Below are positions 27,548 to 35,424 of a DNA stretch of 64,000 nucleotides, piece by piece (the first letter of the stretch is position 1; every line of letters begins with the position of its first letter). The translations under genes were made by a program, and so were the position numbers. The notes beneath the pieces were generated by a model. It was not told where the DNA came from and searched no databases. It saw only the letters and a list, made by a program, of their open reading frames with translations. The DNA comes from Deminuibacter soli (GTDB taxonomy: Bacteria > Bacteroidota > Bacteroidia > Chitinophagales > Chitinophagaceae): NCBI RefSeq assembly GCF_003412455.1, contig NZ_QTJU01000006.1:248001-312000 (forward strand). The letters are read 5' to 3'.

Positions 27548-29341
27548 ATGAGAAAATATGTATTGCTGGGGAGTATGCTGCTATTGTTGTTCACAGCTTC
27601 AGCGCAGCAGGATGTAACACGCGACAGCCTTACCAGCCGCCTGCAAACAGCCGGCAACCTCACAGAGAAAATCAACGCCGAAGGCGACCTCAGCGATTTC
27701 TGGTTTTTACACAATATTGCCATATCAGATTCTTTTGCCATTACTGCCATTGCACAGGCAGAGCAATCACGCAGCCACCTGCTTACCGTAAACGCATATC
27801 TCAACAGCGCAGCCCGCTACCTCAACAATGTAAACAGGCTCGATAATGTACACCACGGGCTAGACGACATTGCCCATGCGCTTGCTGTTGCGCAGGATAC
27901 CACCAGTGAAATCCTGCAGTCCAGGGTGTACCTGCTGCGGTCTGAATTTTACCGGCGCTCAGGTATGCCCGACAAAGCCATTGCAGATGGCAACCAGGTA
28001 CTCACGCTACTTGCCGAAACACCACATGCAGATTCATTAAAAATAGAAGCCTGCAATGGTCTTGGCATAACCTATGTGTACAAGCGCGACATGCTTACCG
28101 CCTTCCGCCATTTACTGGCAGGTTTGTCGCTCGCCGAGCAAAGCAACGATGACGCTTTACTGCGTATTGTATATTACCGGATGGGAGATTTTTACCAGAA
28201 CCTGCGCAACTATCCCAAGGCACGCGAATATACCTTCCGTATGGTGGATATTGACCAGCGCAGAAACAAGCCCATGCTGGTGTTTGATGATTATATGAAA
28301 ATAGCCGGGCTCTACTCCAACGAAAAAGAGCTATCGCTCGGTAAACTGTATTTCGACAAGGCGGCAGCACTGGCAGACAGCCTGCACCATGCAGAATCGA
28401 AAATATACGTATACCTCGGCTTACTGAACATGTATTATGCTTCACAATTGTTTGAGCAGGGCGCAGCTTATCTCAACAAGCCCGAGGTACGCAAATTTAT
28501 TATCGACGCCGGCATGAGCAATGAGCTGGATAAGGCAAACGGCTATATCTTCCTGTTGAAGCACAATTACGACAGCAGCCTGTATTACATGCGCAAGGTA
28601 GAGCCCTTTTTCAACAGCAATGCTACCGACTACCAGCGCGTTGACTATTTTAACCACTATGCAGAGCTGTACAAACAAATGGGCAACCTGGACGCCGCTA
28701 TCCAATACAAACAACGTGCACTGCAATGTGCCAATGCCACGCACGATTTACAGTCTGTTGCCGACATCACCAGCGACCTGGATTCTTTATATTACAAAAA
28801 GGGAGACTATAAAACCGCAGGCATGTACATGGGGCAGTATTACAGCTACCGTGACAGCCTCAATACCCTGAGCAAGGAAAAAGACCTGCTGACCATGGAA
28901 ATTGACAATGAAAACAAGCGCAAGGAACGTGAGGCCATACGCCATGAGCAGGAAGAACAACGCAAACACAACATCCAGTACATTGGTATTACCATCAGCA
29001 TTGTTTGCGTGTTTACCTTACTGCTGATGATGGGTATTTTTAAAGTGCCTGCCGCTGTGGTACGCGCGCTGGGCTTTTTCTCTTTTATTTTTTTGTTTGA
29101 ATTCATTACCCTGCTGGCCGATAACCAGATTCACGCCATTACACACGGCGAGCCAATCAAGGTATTGCTGGTAAAAATTGTACTGGTAGCCATGCTGCTG
29201 CCATTGCATCACTGGATGGAGGAAAAGGTTATTCATTACCTGGTACATCACCGCCTGCTGCAATTGCCTTCTGCACTGCGCAAACACCTCCATAAAAACA
29301 GCCACGACGAACCGGCTATACCCAATGAGCAAAAAGCTTAA
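27548..29341 (+). CDS. TPR-repeat sensor-like membrane protein without kinase domain
   Basis: 597 aa. A signal peptide (MRKYVLLGSMLLLLFTASAQ) precedes a long run of TPR-like helices (about 60-440), then a charged coiled coil (SKEKDLLTMEIDNENKRKE) and three hydrophobic segments (about 478-498, 507-527, 535-555) before a basic, His-rich tail. TPR domains of this type usually form the periplasmic half of Bacteroidota sensor kinases; here there is no kinase or HTH domain, so partners would be needed for signalling. It is a single-gene unit between two terminators. Function unknown. Confidence 0.8.
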   Translation: MRKYVLLGSMLLLLFTASAQQDVTRDSLTSRLQTAGNLTEKINAEGDLSDFWFLHNIAISDSFAITAIAQAEQSRSHLLTVNAYLNSAARYLNNVNRLDNVHHGLDDIAHALAVAQDTTSEILQSRVYLLRSEFYRRSGMPDKAIADGNQVLTLLAETPHADSLKIEACNGLGITYVYKRDMLTAFRHLLAGLSLAEQSNDDALLRIVYYRMGDFYQNLRNYPKAREYTFRMVDIDQRRNKPMLVFDDYMKIAGLYSNEKELSLGKLYFDKAAALADSLHHAESKIYVYLGLLNMYYASQLFEQGAAYLNKPEVRKFIIDAGMSNELDKANGYIFLLKHNYDSSLYYMRKVEPFFNSNATDYQRVDYFNHYAELYKQMGNLDAAIQYKQRALQCANATHDLQSVADITSDLDSLYYKKGDYKTAGMYMGQYYSYRDSLNTLSKEKDLLTMEIDNENKRKEREAIRHEQEEQRKHNIQYIGITISIVCVFTLLLMMGIFKVPAAVVRALGFFSFIFLFEFITLLADNQIHAITHGEPIKVLLVKIVLVAMLLPLHHWMEEKVIHYLVHHRLLQLPSALRKHLHKNSHDEPAIPNEQKA

Positions 29342-29345
29342 TAAC

Positions 29346-29379
29346 AACACCGGGCCGTATTCGTAAACGGCCCGGTGTT
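29346..29379. terminator. Strong terminator after the TPR gene
   Basis: A perfect 13-bp stem (AACACCGGGCCGT / ACGGCCCGGTGTT) with an 8-base loop lies 5 bp beyond the stop codon and is followed by AATTGT. Confidence 0.75.
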
Positions 29380-29528
29380 AATTGTATGCCCGGATACTTC
29401 ACCTCACTTACTCCACATCCGGCTGAAAATCAGCATAAACAATAATGGCATTTCCTGCTGGTAAAATCAGGCACAATTGATTTGGCATCTCCCTACCCGC
29501 TTGTCTCCAAGAAGTGATAACCCATCCT

Positions 29529-29563
29529 GCTCATTCAACATTCTTTGTTCCTTATTCAATATT
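29529..29563. repeat. Heptad repeat overlapping the aldo/keto reductase stop codon
   Basis: Five units in exact 7-bp register: GCTCATT, CAACATT, CTTTGTT, CCTTATT, CAATATT. The minus-strand stop codon at 29552-29554 is inside the fourth unit. Confidence 0.75.
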
Positions 29564-30571
29564 CCTGTCCTTGCCTGTAAAGTCGAGCATCCAGCCCGGG
29601 TATTCTGCCGGCAGTTGGCTTACTTCATGTAGTTGCTGCAGTTCATCTTCACTAAACTGTACGTTTACCGATAACAGGTTATCTTCCAGCTGCTCCATTT
29701 TATTGGCGCCGATAATCACCGAAGTCACCACTTTTTGATGTAGCAGCCATGCCAGCGCCAGCTGGGCTACAGATGCCTTTTTAGCTGCCGCCATCGGGTG
29801 CAGCACATCCAATATGTTGAAAGCTCTTTCCTTGTCTACAGGCGGAAAATCAAAGGCCGTACGTCTTGCACCTTCTGCTTTTTCATCGCGTTTGTATTTA
29901 CCACTCAGCAATCCACCAGCCAGCGGGCTCCATACCAGCAAGCCTACACGCTGATCTTTCAGCAGTGGAATCAACTCACGCTCCAGGTCGCGGCCGGCAA
30001 TAGTATAATAAGCCTGCAGGGAAACAAAGCCTGCCACACGGTTATAGGCAGAAAAATCCAGCGCCTTCATCAGCTGCCAGGCAGCAACATTGCTTGCACC
30101 GATATAACGCACCTTGCCGCTTTTTACCAGGTCGTCCAGCGCCCACAATGTTTCCTGCCAGGGTGTGAGCGGGTCAAAGCTGTGCACCTGGTACAAATCG
30201 ATATAATCAAGGCCCAGCCTTTTCAGGCTCTGGTCTACCTGGCTCATAATATGTTTACGTGTTAAGCCGCTGTCGTTGGGCCCCTGCCCCATTTGTCCGC
30301 GCACCTTGGTGGCAATCACCAGGTCGTCGCGGTGCAACCCCAGGTTTTTAATCGACTGCCCGGTGAGCTCCTCTGAAAGCCCTTCTGAATACACATTGGC
30401 TGTGTCTATAAAATTGATGCCCGCATCAACAGAGCGTTTTACAATCTGGTCTACTGCCTGCTGATCGAGACTGCCGATAGCTTTTGCCCAGCCCTTTCCG
30501 CCAAACGTCATGGTACCCAGGCAAAGTTCCGATACTTTCAACCCGGTGTTGCCTAACAAATTGTACTTCAT
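29552..30571 (-). CDS. Aldo/keto reductase
   Basis: 339 aa, an NADPH-dependent reductase of the YajO/general-stress-protein-69 type. It shows the N-terminal pattern LGNTGLKVSELCLGTMTFGG and the tetrad residues: Asp in FIDTANVYSEG, Tyr in NVYSEG, Lys in VIATKV and His in YQVHSFD. The NADP-binding end has SVIIGANKMEQLEDNL. The physiological substrate is unknown. The last residues (GKDRNIE) and the stop codon lie in a heptad repeat array, so the C-terminus may have been altered. After the stop, the same frame stays open with a protein-like stretch from 29520 down to 29409. Confidence 0.88.
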   Translation of the reverse strand: MKYNLLGNTGLKVSELCLGTMTFGGKGWAKAIGSLDQQAVDQIVKRSVDAGINFIDTANVYSEGLSEELTGQSIKNLGLHRDDLVIATKVRGQMGQGPNDSGLTRKHIMSQVDQSLKRLGLDYIDLYQVHSFDPLTPWQETLWALDDLVKSGKVRYIGASNVAAWQLMKALDFSAYNRVAGFVSLQAYYTIAGRDLERELIPLLKDQRVGLLVWSPLAGGLLSGKYKRDEKAEGARRTAFDFPPVDKERAFNILDVLHPMAAAKKASVAQLALAWLLHQKVVTSVIIGANKMEQLEDNLLSVNVQFSEDELQQLHEVSQLPAEYPGWMLDFTGKDRNIE

Positions 30572-30717
30572 ACGGTGTATTGTTTAGGTTATCAGCACCA
30601 CAATAATTGCACCACCGGTAAATTACACGCGTTATGCAATTGCATCCATTTTAGTCAGCGGCAAGCCGGTTGCAGAGAAGGGCCAAACGGCATCAGCTTC
30701 CGGGTAGGCATAAAAAA

Positions 30718-30737
30718 AGACCGTTGCAAAACAGTCT
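30718..30737 (-). terminator. Terminator after the remnant gene
   Basis: On the minus strand AGACTG / CGGTCT with an 8-base loop is followed by seven T. It sits 23 bp beyond the stop codon of the remnant at 30760, which suggests that remnant was once a full gene's end. Confidence 0.7.
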
Positions 30738-30759
30738 CAGGGGTTGTTCACGGTGGGCC

Positions 30760-30978
30760 TTACTTACCGGAATGTGTGCTGACATAACGTTCTACAGCCG
30801 TATAGTCATTCACATTAACCCTGTCTTTTTCCATCGATTGCCGTAACGATCCGGCAATCAGTACATATTTAAACCAATAGGCATTTATTGCAGTGGTGCT
30901 GAGATCTGTGGGCGTTGCGTATTCGTACACCATATTGGTATAATACTTACCCGAAAACGACAGTGCCGCGGCATCTGC
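30760..30978 (-). pseudogene. C-terminal remnant of an unidentified gene, in frame behind DUF1801
   Basis: Immediately after the TGA of the DUF1801 gene, the same frame continues for 72 codons (ADAAALSFSGKYYTNM, then YEYATPTDLSTTAINAYWF, ending RYVSTHSGK). It has protein-like composition, no start codon of its own near the beginning, and its own terminator. It looks like the 3' end of another gene joined by a deletion. The family is not recognised. Stop-codon readthrough making a longer DUF1801 protein is a remote alternative. Confidence 0.45.
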
Positions 30979-31362
30979 TCACTTCATCCTGGCTGCATTT
31001 TCCTTAATACGCTGCTGCAATATTTTCTTTACCAAAGTGGCGGGCAACTGCTTCCCAGGTGTAAACCGGATGGTAGCGCCATTGGTTTTAAACCCCTGCA
31101 GTTCTTTCTCAAAAAAAACCAGCAGGTCTTTGTTTACCACAATCAATGAGCAGTGTTTGGCAAAAGCAGCAAAATGCACCAGCGCGCCATTTTGTTTGTA
31201 GGTAGGCACCTGGTAACTGATCAGCTCTTCTGCTTTGGGCACCGCAGCCAGTATGTTGTTGCGCAGTGTTGTGAGCGCTTCCCGCATAGCAACGGGTGCC
31301 AGGGCAATATAATCATCCACAGTTTGTACAGGTGTTTGTTTTGCAGCAGGCATAGTTGACAT
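30979..31362 (-). CDS. DUF1801 domain protein
   Basis: 127 aa, full length for the DUF1801/YdhG-like family: TVDDYIALAPVAMREALTTL, ELISYQVPTYKQNGALVHFAAF, the strand-loop FEKELQGFKTNGATIRF and the end LVKKILQQRIKEN. Members are small cytoplasmic proteins with a frataxin-like fold; some have been linked to iron handling, but the role is not settled. It is followed directly, in frame, by the remnant described separately. The start ATG at 31362 is 3 codons before another Met; either may be used. Confidence 0.85.
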   Translation of the reverse strand: MSTMPAAKQTPVQTVDDYIALAPVAMREALTTLRNNILAAVPKAEELISYQVPTYKQNGALVHFAAFAKHCSLIVVNKDLLVFFEKELQGFKTNGATIRFTPGKQLPATLVKKILQQRIKENAARMK

Positions 31363-31572
31363 GGTTTGGTAATTTAATTGTTCAAATGTTCAAATGCTTA
31401 ATAGTTCGATTTGACGGGCCTGATCCGGTAACTTTTAAACCAGCTAACCACAAACCATTGAACTATCCAACTATTTGAATTACCTCTGAACGGATGTCAA
31501 GATACACCACCCTATTGTCGTTTACAACCCCTGCGCACGGCATATATACACCGCCTGCTGCCAGGCAAAGCA

Positions 31573-31600
31573 AAGCCCTGCAACTTCCATTGCAGGGCTT
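31573..31600 (-). terminator. Terminator after the small lipoprotein gene
   Basis: An 11-bp perfect stem (AAGCCCTGCAA / TTGCAGGGCTT) with a 6-base loop lies 64 bp past the minus-strand stop at 31664; the tail is TTGCTTTGCC. The remaining 31363-31663 region holds no gene; it has a short array like CATTGAACTATCCAACTATT at 31457-31482. Confidence 0.6.
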
Positions 31601-31663
31601 AAGTGTAACTATCATACAGCATTTGCCATATGAAAAACGGGGATATGGCAAACATCCGAAGAC

Positions 31664-31870
31664 TTACTTTTTCAACGCGGAATCGCCGCGTTTGGTGGTG
31701 TCCAGTATGCGTGGTTCACCTGCGGAGTTATTCACCATAGAATCGGTGCCGGCACTGCTGGCAGAATCCCTGTTGCTACCTGCGGCAGGTGTTTTTTCAG
31801 ACTGGCCGCCGCATCCGGCAGCTATCCATAAAAGGGCGCCTGCGAGGGCGCTGTACAGTACATTTTTCAT
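31664..31870 (-). CDS. Small lipoprotein, hypothetical
   Basis: 68 aa from the ATG at 31870, chosen because a lipoprotein signal starts there (MKNVLYSALAGALLWIAAGC, Cys20); upstream in-frame codons would put 26 residues before it. The mature part is short, Ser/Thr/Asp-rich and probably unstructured (DSASSAGTDSMVNNSAGEP). It lies in a group of small stress-type genes on the same strand. Function unknown. Confidence 0.65.
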   Translation of the reverse strand: MKNVLYSALAGALLWIAAGCGGQSEKTPAAGSNRDSASSAGTDSMVNNSAGEPRILDTTKRGDSALKK

Positions 31871-31903
31871 AGATGAAGCGTTTACGTCATGCGTTTTAAA
31901 AGT

Positions 31904-31933
31904 AAAGGGATATGTTTTACGATATCCCTTTTT
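31904..31933. terminator. Terminator between the H1-like gene and the lipoprotein gene
   Basis: AAAGGGATAT pairs with ATATCCCTTT around an 8-base loop; T-runs on both sides allow use in both directions. It lies 60 bp past the end of the H1-like gene. Confidence 0.65.
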
Positions 31934-31993
31934 AAGGTTACCCTTCACACGTTAATGGGTTAGTGAGTAGTATAAGGTAACCGGTTTGCGGTG

Positions 31994-32365
31994 TTATGCA
32001 CCGGCATGTTTGGATGCACGTTTAACAGCGGCCTTTTTAACAGCACGCTTACGCGGCGCTGCTTTCTTTACTGCCCGCTTGCGTGGTGCAGCCTTTTTGA
32101 TGGCGTTTTTGCGTGGCGCAGCTTTGCGTACGGCTGCTTTTTTAACAGCACGCTTACGCGGTGCTGCTTTCTTTGCAACCTTTTTACGTGCAGCCTTTTT
32201 AGGCACCTTTGCCCCTTCAGCCCTTGCTTCGGACAAACCAATGGCAATAGCCTGTTGGGGATTGGTTACCTTTTTATTGCTGCGTCCGCTGCGCAACTTA
32301 CCTTCCTTCATTTCGTGCATGCTCTGCTCAACTTTCTGCCCGCTTTTGGGCGAATACTTAGCCAT
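31994..32365 (-). CDS. Histone H1-like basic protein with DUF6496-type N-terminus
   Basis: 123 aa. Residues 1-55 match the small DUF6496-type domain (MAKYSPKSGQKVEQSMHEMK, GRSNKKVTNPQQAIAIGLSEAR). The rest is a Lys/Arg/Ala-rich tail of repeated KKAAPRKRAV-like units resembling eukaryotic H1 tails and bacterial H1-like proteins. The repeats are also visible in the DNA as imperfect tandem units of about 30 bp, so repeat number may vary among strains. It probably binds DNA non-specifically as a nucleoid or stress protein. It stands alone with a terminator downstream. Confidence 0.85.
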   Translation of the reverse strand: MAKYSPKSGQKVEQSMHEMKEGKLRSGRSNKKVTNPQQAIAIGLSEARAEGAKVPKKAARKKVAKKAAPRKRAVKKAAVRKAAPRKNAIKKAAPRKRAVKKAAPRKRAVKKAAVKRASKHAGA

Positions 32366-32441
32366 AACACTATGATTTGGTTAGGTTAAGTTGTACAAAT
32401 TGCCTGCCACCGTTATACATTGCCGGTTCATGCAATCCATG

Positions 32442-32606
32442 CTACACACCGCTTCTGCGGCCAAACAGGAAGGATACTACCAGTAATACAACGAAAATGT
32501 AGAAGATGATTTTTGCTATCTCTGCAGCTCCGGCAGCAATGCCGGTAAAGCCCAGAATACCCGCTATAATAGCGATGATTAAAAAAGTCACAGTCCAACG
32601 TAACAT
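32442..32606 (-). CDS. DUF1328-type small membrane protein
   Basis: 54 aa ([20 protein letters not shown], then [34 protein letters not shown]). Two membrane helices with the central [12 protein letters not shown] loop are the hallmark of the DUF1328/YtjA family of tiny inner-membrane proteins, often induced by stress. It lies upstream of the H1-like gene on the same strand, with 76 bp between. Confidence 0.85.
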   Translation of the reverse strand: MLRWTVTFLIIAIIAGILGFTGIAAGAAEIAKIIFYIFVVLLVVSFLFGRRSGV

Positions 32607-32762
32607 AGGTTATCAGTTTTAGATGAACAATTCGGATTCATTCTTCTCTTTGCCACAAACATGCCAATACCACGTGTGCCACACCATTCCACATTGCTGT
32701 TGCAACACGAAAAAGCGCACTGCGACAGTATTTCAATGTACTGCAACAGTGCGCCGGTGCTT

Positions 32763-32978
32763 TTACAGGTGTGTAACCACATCAAAATAATAAGTACCGT
32801 TCTGCATGGTATCGGGCATTCCGCTTACCTGCACACGAACATAATGGGTACCGCATTCATCAATTGATGTCATTTCTTCCAGGAAACTGTCGGCAGCCTG
32901 TTCCGCTTCTTCCAGGCTGTTAAACGCTTCTGCCACCACCATATGGCGGCTGTCTTCTTTAAAATGTACCTGTTGCAT
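32763..32978 (-). CDS. Small hypothetical protein
   Basis: 71 aa, acidic (DSRHMVVAEAFNSLEEAEQA, SFLEEMTSIDECGTHYVRV). Composition and codon pattern look coding, and it lies on the same strand as the neighbouring small stress-type genes. There is no signal peptide or membrane segment. The family is not recognised. Confidence 0.6.
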   Translation of the reverse strand: MQQVHFKEDSRHMVVAEAFNSLEEAEQAADSFLEEMTSIDECGTHYVRVQVSGMPDTMQNGTYYFDVVTHL

Positions 32979-33132
32979 GGTGCAGTTTTTCAGGGTGAAT
33001 AAAAGAAGGTGTCAATAGCCCTGAATCAATTTGTATGCGCGTTTTAAGCATATGGAACAGCATATCACCCAACGCTGCAGCTGTAGAAAAACCGCCCGTT
33101 TGGGCAAGAAATACCCTGTTGGAAGCCATCGG

Positions 33133-33160
33133 GAATCGAGAATCGACAGTCGAGACGATT
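33133..33160. repeat. Heptad repeat (GAATCGA type)
   Basis: GAATCGA, GAATCGA, CAGTCGA, GACGATT in exact 7-bp register. It matches the first module of the composite repeats at 52.0 and 56.6 kb and a copy at 42.07 kb. The 32979-33314 gap otherwise holds only a terminator and no convincing gene. Confidence 0.75.
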
Positions 33161-33255
33161 GGAGACCATGGGTGAGTGCCTGAAGCAAATGTGCCTGCGG
33201 CTGTGGAGACAGATCAAGGGTACATTTGAACTGGTAGCCTGGCGTTAAAAAAAAT

Positions 33256-33277
33256 GCCGCAGGAACAAGCCTGCGGC
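33256..33277 (-). terminator. Terminator of the ankyrin gene
   Basis: GCCGCAGG / CCTGCGGC with a 6-base loop, followed on the minus strand by eight T, 38 bp beyond the stop codon at 33315. Confidence 0.85.
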
Positions 33278-33314
33278 GGTACAAGTGAAATTGGTTTTTC
33301 CAGGATGCGCGGTG

Positions 33315-33833
33315 TTAACTGCGCAATAAGTTCACAATGTTGTTGTAGCCCTGTTTACGTGCATAGTACAGGGCATCGTGTCCTGTTTTATCTTTTACCT
33401 GTTTACCGGCGCCTTTCTCCAGCAGCCGGGCAACAATATCGGTTCTCTCAAAAGTGGCAGCAATAATCAATGCCGTAGCGCCTGCTGCATTACTGCTGTC
33501 TGTTGCAGCGCCTGCATCCAGTAACAGGCTGCAGATGCCGGTATAACCACGCAATGCAGCACCTATCAACGGCGTGTTGCCTGCATTATCGGTGGTGTTT
33601 ACAGCTGCACCCGCTTCCAGCAGCAACTGCACGGCTGCTGTACGGTTGGCATTGCATGCTGCGGCAAGCAATGTTTCACCACGTTCATTGCGCATGTTTA
33701 CATCCATTCCTCTTTTAAGGGCATCTGTAAGGGCGGGCAGGTTATTGTCGCGTACCGAACAAAAAACGCCGGTTTGCGCAACGGCTGATTGGATACACAA
33801 CCAGGCAATACATACGAACACCAGATTTTTCAT
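33315..33833 (-). CDS. Exported ankyrin-repeat protein
   Basis: 172 aa from ATG 33833, which begins a clear signal peptide (MKNLVFVCIAWLCIQSAVAQ); the longer frame would add 15 unlikely residues. About four ankyrin repeats follow (GETLLAAACNANRTAAVQLL, GNTPLIGAALRGYTGICSLL, ATALIIAATFERTDIVARLL, a final HDALYYARKQGYNNIVNLL). It is probably periplasmic and binds a protein partner. Bacterial ankyrin proteins of this size are sometimes paired with catalases or toxins, but no such neighbour is present. Confidence 0.85.
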   Translation of the reverse strand: MKNLVFVCIAWLCIQSAVAQTGVFCSVRDNNLPALTDALKRGMDVNMRNERGETLLAAACNANRTAAVQLLLEAGAAVNTTDNAGNTPLIGAALRGYTGICSLLLDAGAATDSSNAAGATALIIAATFERTDIVARLLEKGAGKQVKDKTGHDALYYARKQGYNNIVNLLRS

Positions 33834-34017
33834 AAAGGATAATAGAGATAATGATAAAGCAATAACGGTGCTTACCAAAGGCCGCAGATTACGGCACTAT
33901 TCATTTTGTGCAGAAAATCATCAATGCAACGAAATAAGCACAAAATGATAAGTTTTTAACCGCAAGCGTTGTTAAACAAATGTTATTGAAACGTTTTAGC
34001 GGGGAAGTGACTGTGTA

Positions 34018-34245
34018 TTAATCTTTTGGCCAGCTGGTGGGCACCAGCAGTTCGCGGATATCGACTTTCAGGAATTTTGCAATATCATATAAGGTTTTTA
34101 CCGAGGGCTGTTTGGAATTGGTGCACCAGGCCGATACCGCCTGTGTAGTTACCTCGAGGGCAGCCGCCAGATCCTGGTTCAGCACATGTTTTTCGGCAAG
34201 CACTGCTTTAATTCTGTTGAAAGCAAAATTCTCTTTATTGGCCAT
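34018..34245 (-). CDS. XRE-family DNA-binding protein
   Basis: 75 aa, a single helix-turn-helix (NQDLAAALEVTTQAVSAWCT, then KQPSVKTLYDIAKFLKVDIR) with a short tail ELLVPTSWPKD common in Bacteroidota Cro/CI-like proteins. It lies alone between A+T-rich flanks; no toxin or antitoxin partner is evident. Target unknown. Confidence 0.85.
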   Translation of the reverse strand: MANKENFAFNRIKAVLAEKHVLNQDLAAALEVTTQAVSAWCTNSKQPSVKTLYDIAKFLKVDIRELLVPTSWPKD

Positions 34246-34405
34246 TAGTGATGTTATCCTGCGACCAAAATATAAAAAATTGAGGTAAAGAGGTGGTAAT
34301 TAATTGAATATAAAGAAAAAAGAATAAAAATATATCTATTGTATTAATTAATTAAACAAATAGATTCATTTATTTTCAGCCACTAACCGGCTGTTTAAAG
34401 ATAAA

Positions 34406-34425
34406 GAGCGGTTTTGCCACCGCTC
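34406..34425 (-). terminator. Terminator of the GAPDH-like gene
   Basis: GAGCGGT / ACCGCTC with a 6-base loop and CTTTATCTTT tail on the minus strand, 16 bp past the stop codon. Confidence 0.75.
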
Positions 34426-34440
34426 CTTACTGCAGTATTG

Positions 34441-35424
34441 TTATAAACGGCCTATCAGTTCCAGCCAGTCTACCATGCGGGAAGTATAACCGGATTCGTT
34501 ATCAAACCAGGCAATTAATTTGATCAGTTTGCCTGCACTGCTGGTCAATGCACCATCAATTAAGCAGGAATGGGTATTCCCCCTTACATCGAGTGATACC
34601 AGCGGATCGGTGGTATACCCCACCACCCCTTTAAACTCATGCTTTGCAGCTGTTTCAAACAGTTTGTTGATCTCGGCAGCACTGGCTTCGTGTTTCAGCT
34701 GCACCGTAAAATCGGCCATGGCACCGTTGGCTACCGGCACGCGCGTGCTCATGGTTGCAATGGCGGGTATAGTGGGAAACAGGCGCTGCAATGATACTGC
34801 CAGGTCAATTTCAACCGGGATAATGGCTTCTGCTGCTGCGCGGCCGCGGCGGAACTGTTTGGCAGGTGCATCTACCAATGCCTGGCGGGAGGTGTAGGAA
34901 TGCAGTATGTTTACCTGCGCTGCTTCAATGCCGATGGATTGCAGCAGGTATAAAATATGGATACTGCAGTTGGTCATGCAGCCGCCGGGAGAAATAATGT
35001 TGATGTCTTTGGTAAGTGCATGCTGGTTAAAACCATAAATCAGCAAAGGTATATCCGGCGCGCCGGTGGTAGAAAGCAATACCTTGCCTGCACCTGACTG
35101 CAGGTGGGTGCCTGCTGCATCGCGGGTGGTGAACTTGCCCGAGCATTCCAGTACCACATCTACCTGCAACTCTTTCCAGGGCAGCTGTGAAGGATGACCA
35201 AACCGCGTGGCGCGTATGGTTTTGCCGTTGATGACAAGGGTATCGCCCGTGTGTTGCATCTCGTCTGCCAGCGTACCATATACTGAATCGTACTTCAGCA
35301 GGTACACCAGGTTATCGGTATCCATTACATCATTTACTGCTACCAGTTCAATAGTCGGGTGCTGCAACAATTTTCTGCACAACAGCCGGCCAATACGTCC
35401 CATTCCATTAATCGCAACGCGCAT
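34441..35424 (-). CDS. Divergent glyceraldehyde-3-phosphate dehydrogenase paralogue
   Basis: 327 aa. The NAD-binding start VAINGMGRIGRLLCR is intact, as are the catalytic Cys149 (in GGCMTNC) and a His175 in ILHSYTS. But the usual SNASCTTNC is changed to SPGGCMTNC, and after RRGRAAAEAIIP the phosphate-binding segment normally reading like TSTGAAKA is VEIDLAVS. The C-terminal WFDNESGYTSRMVDW is standard. So oxidoreductase activity may remain with a different substrate or lower phosphate affinity; erythrose-4-phosphate dehydrogenase-like activity is one possibility. It is a lone gene, not linked to pgk or tpiA, so it is likely not the main glycolytic enzyme. Confidence 0.85.
   Translation of the reverse strand: MRVAINGMGRIGRLLCRKLLQHPTIELVAVNDVMDTDNLVYLLKYDSVYGTLADEMQHTGDTLVINGKTIRATRFGHPSQLPWKELQVDVVLECSGKFTTRDAAGTHLQSGAGKVLLSTTGAPDIPLLIYGFNQHALTKDINIISPGGCMTNCSIHILYLLQSIGIEAAQVNILHSYTSRQALVDAPAKQFRRGRAAAEAIIPVEIDLAVSLQRLFPTIPAIATMSTRVPVANGAMADFTVQLKHEASAAEINKLFETAAKHEFKGVVGYTTDPLVSLDVRGNTHSCLIDGALTSSAGKLIKLIAWFDNESGYTSRMVDWLELIGRL

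Noticed and set aside
29409-29520. Minus-strand frame after the aldo/keto reductase stop (ITSWRQAGREMPNQLCLILP, then AGNAIIVYADFQPDVE)
   Set aside because: Protein-like, but only about 37 residues and no family recognised; it may be a remnant, but the evidence is too thin to list.
30979-30981. TGA of the DUF1801 gene read through as selenocysteine or by suppression
   Set aside because: The DUF1801 protein is already complete at this point and there is no sign of a selenocysteine insertion element.
32020-32190. Tandem repeats in the H1-like gene as a possible CRISPR-like or mobile repeat
   Set aside because: The repeats are in frame and encode Lys/Ala-rich tail units; they are explained by the protein.
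33012-33284. 90-codon minus-strand frame
   Set aside because: It runs through a terminator hairpin and a heptad repeat, so it is unlikely to be coding.
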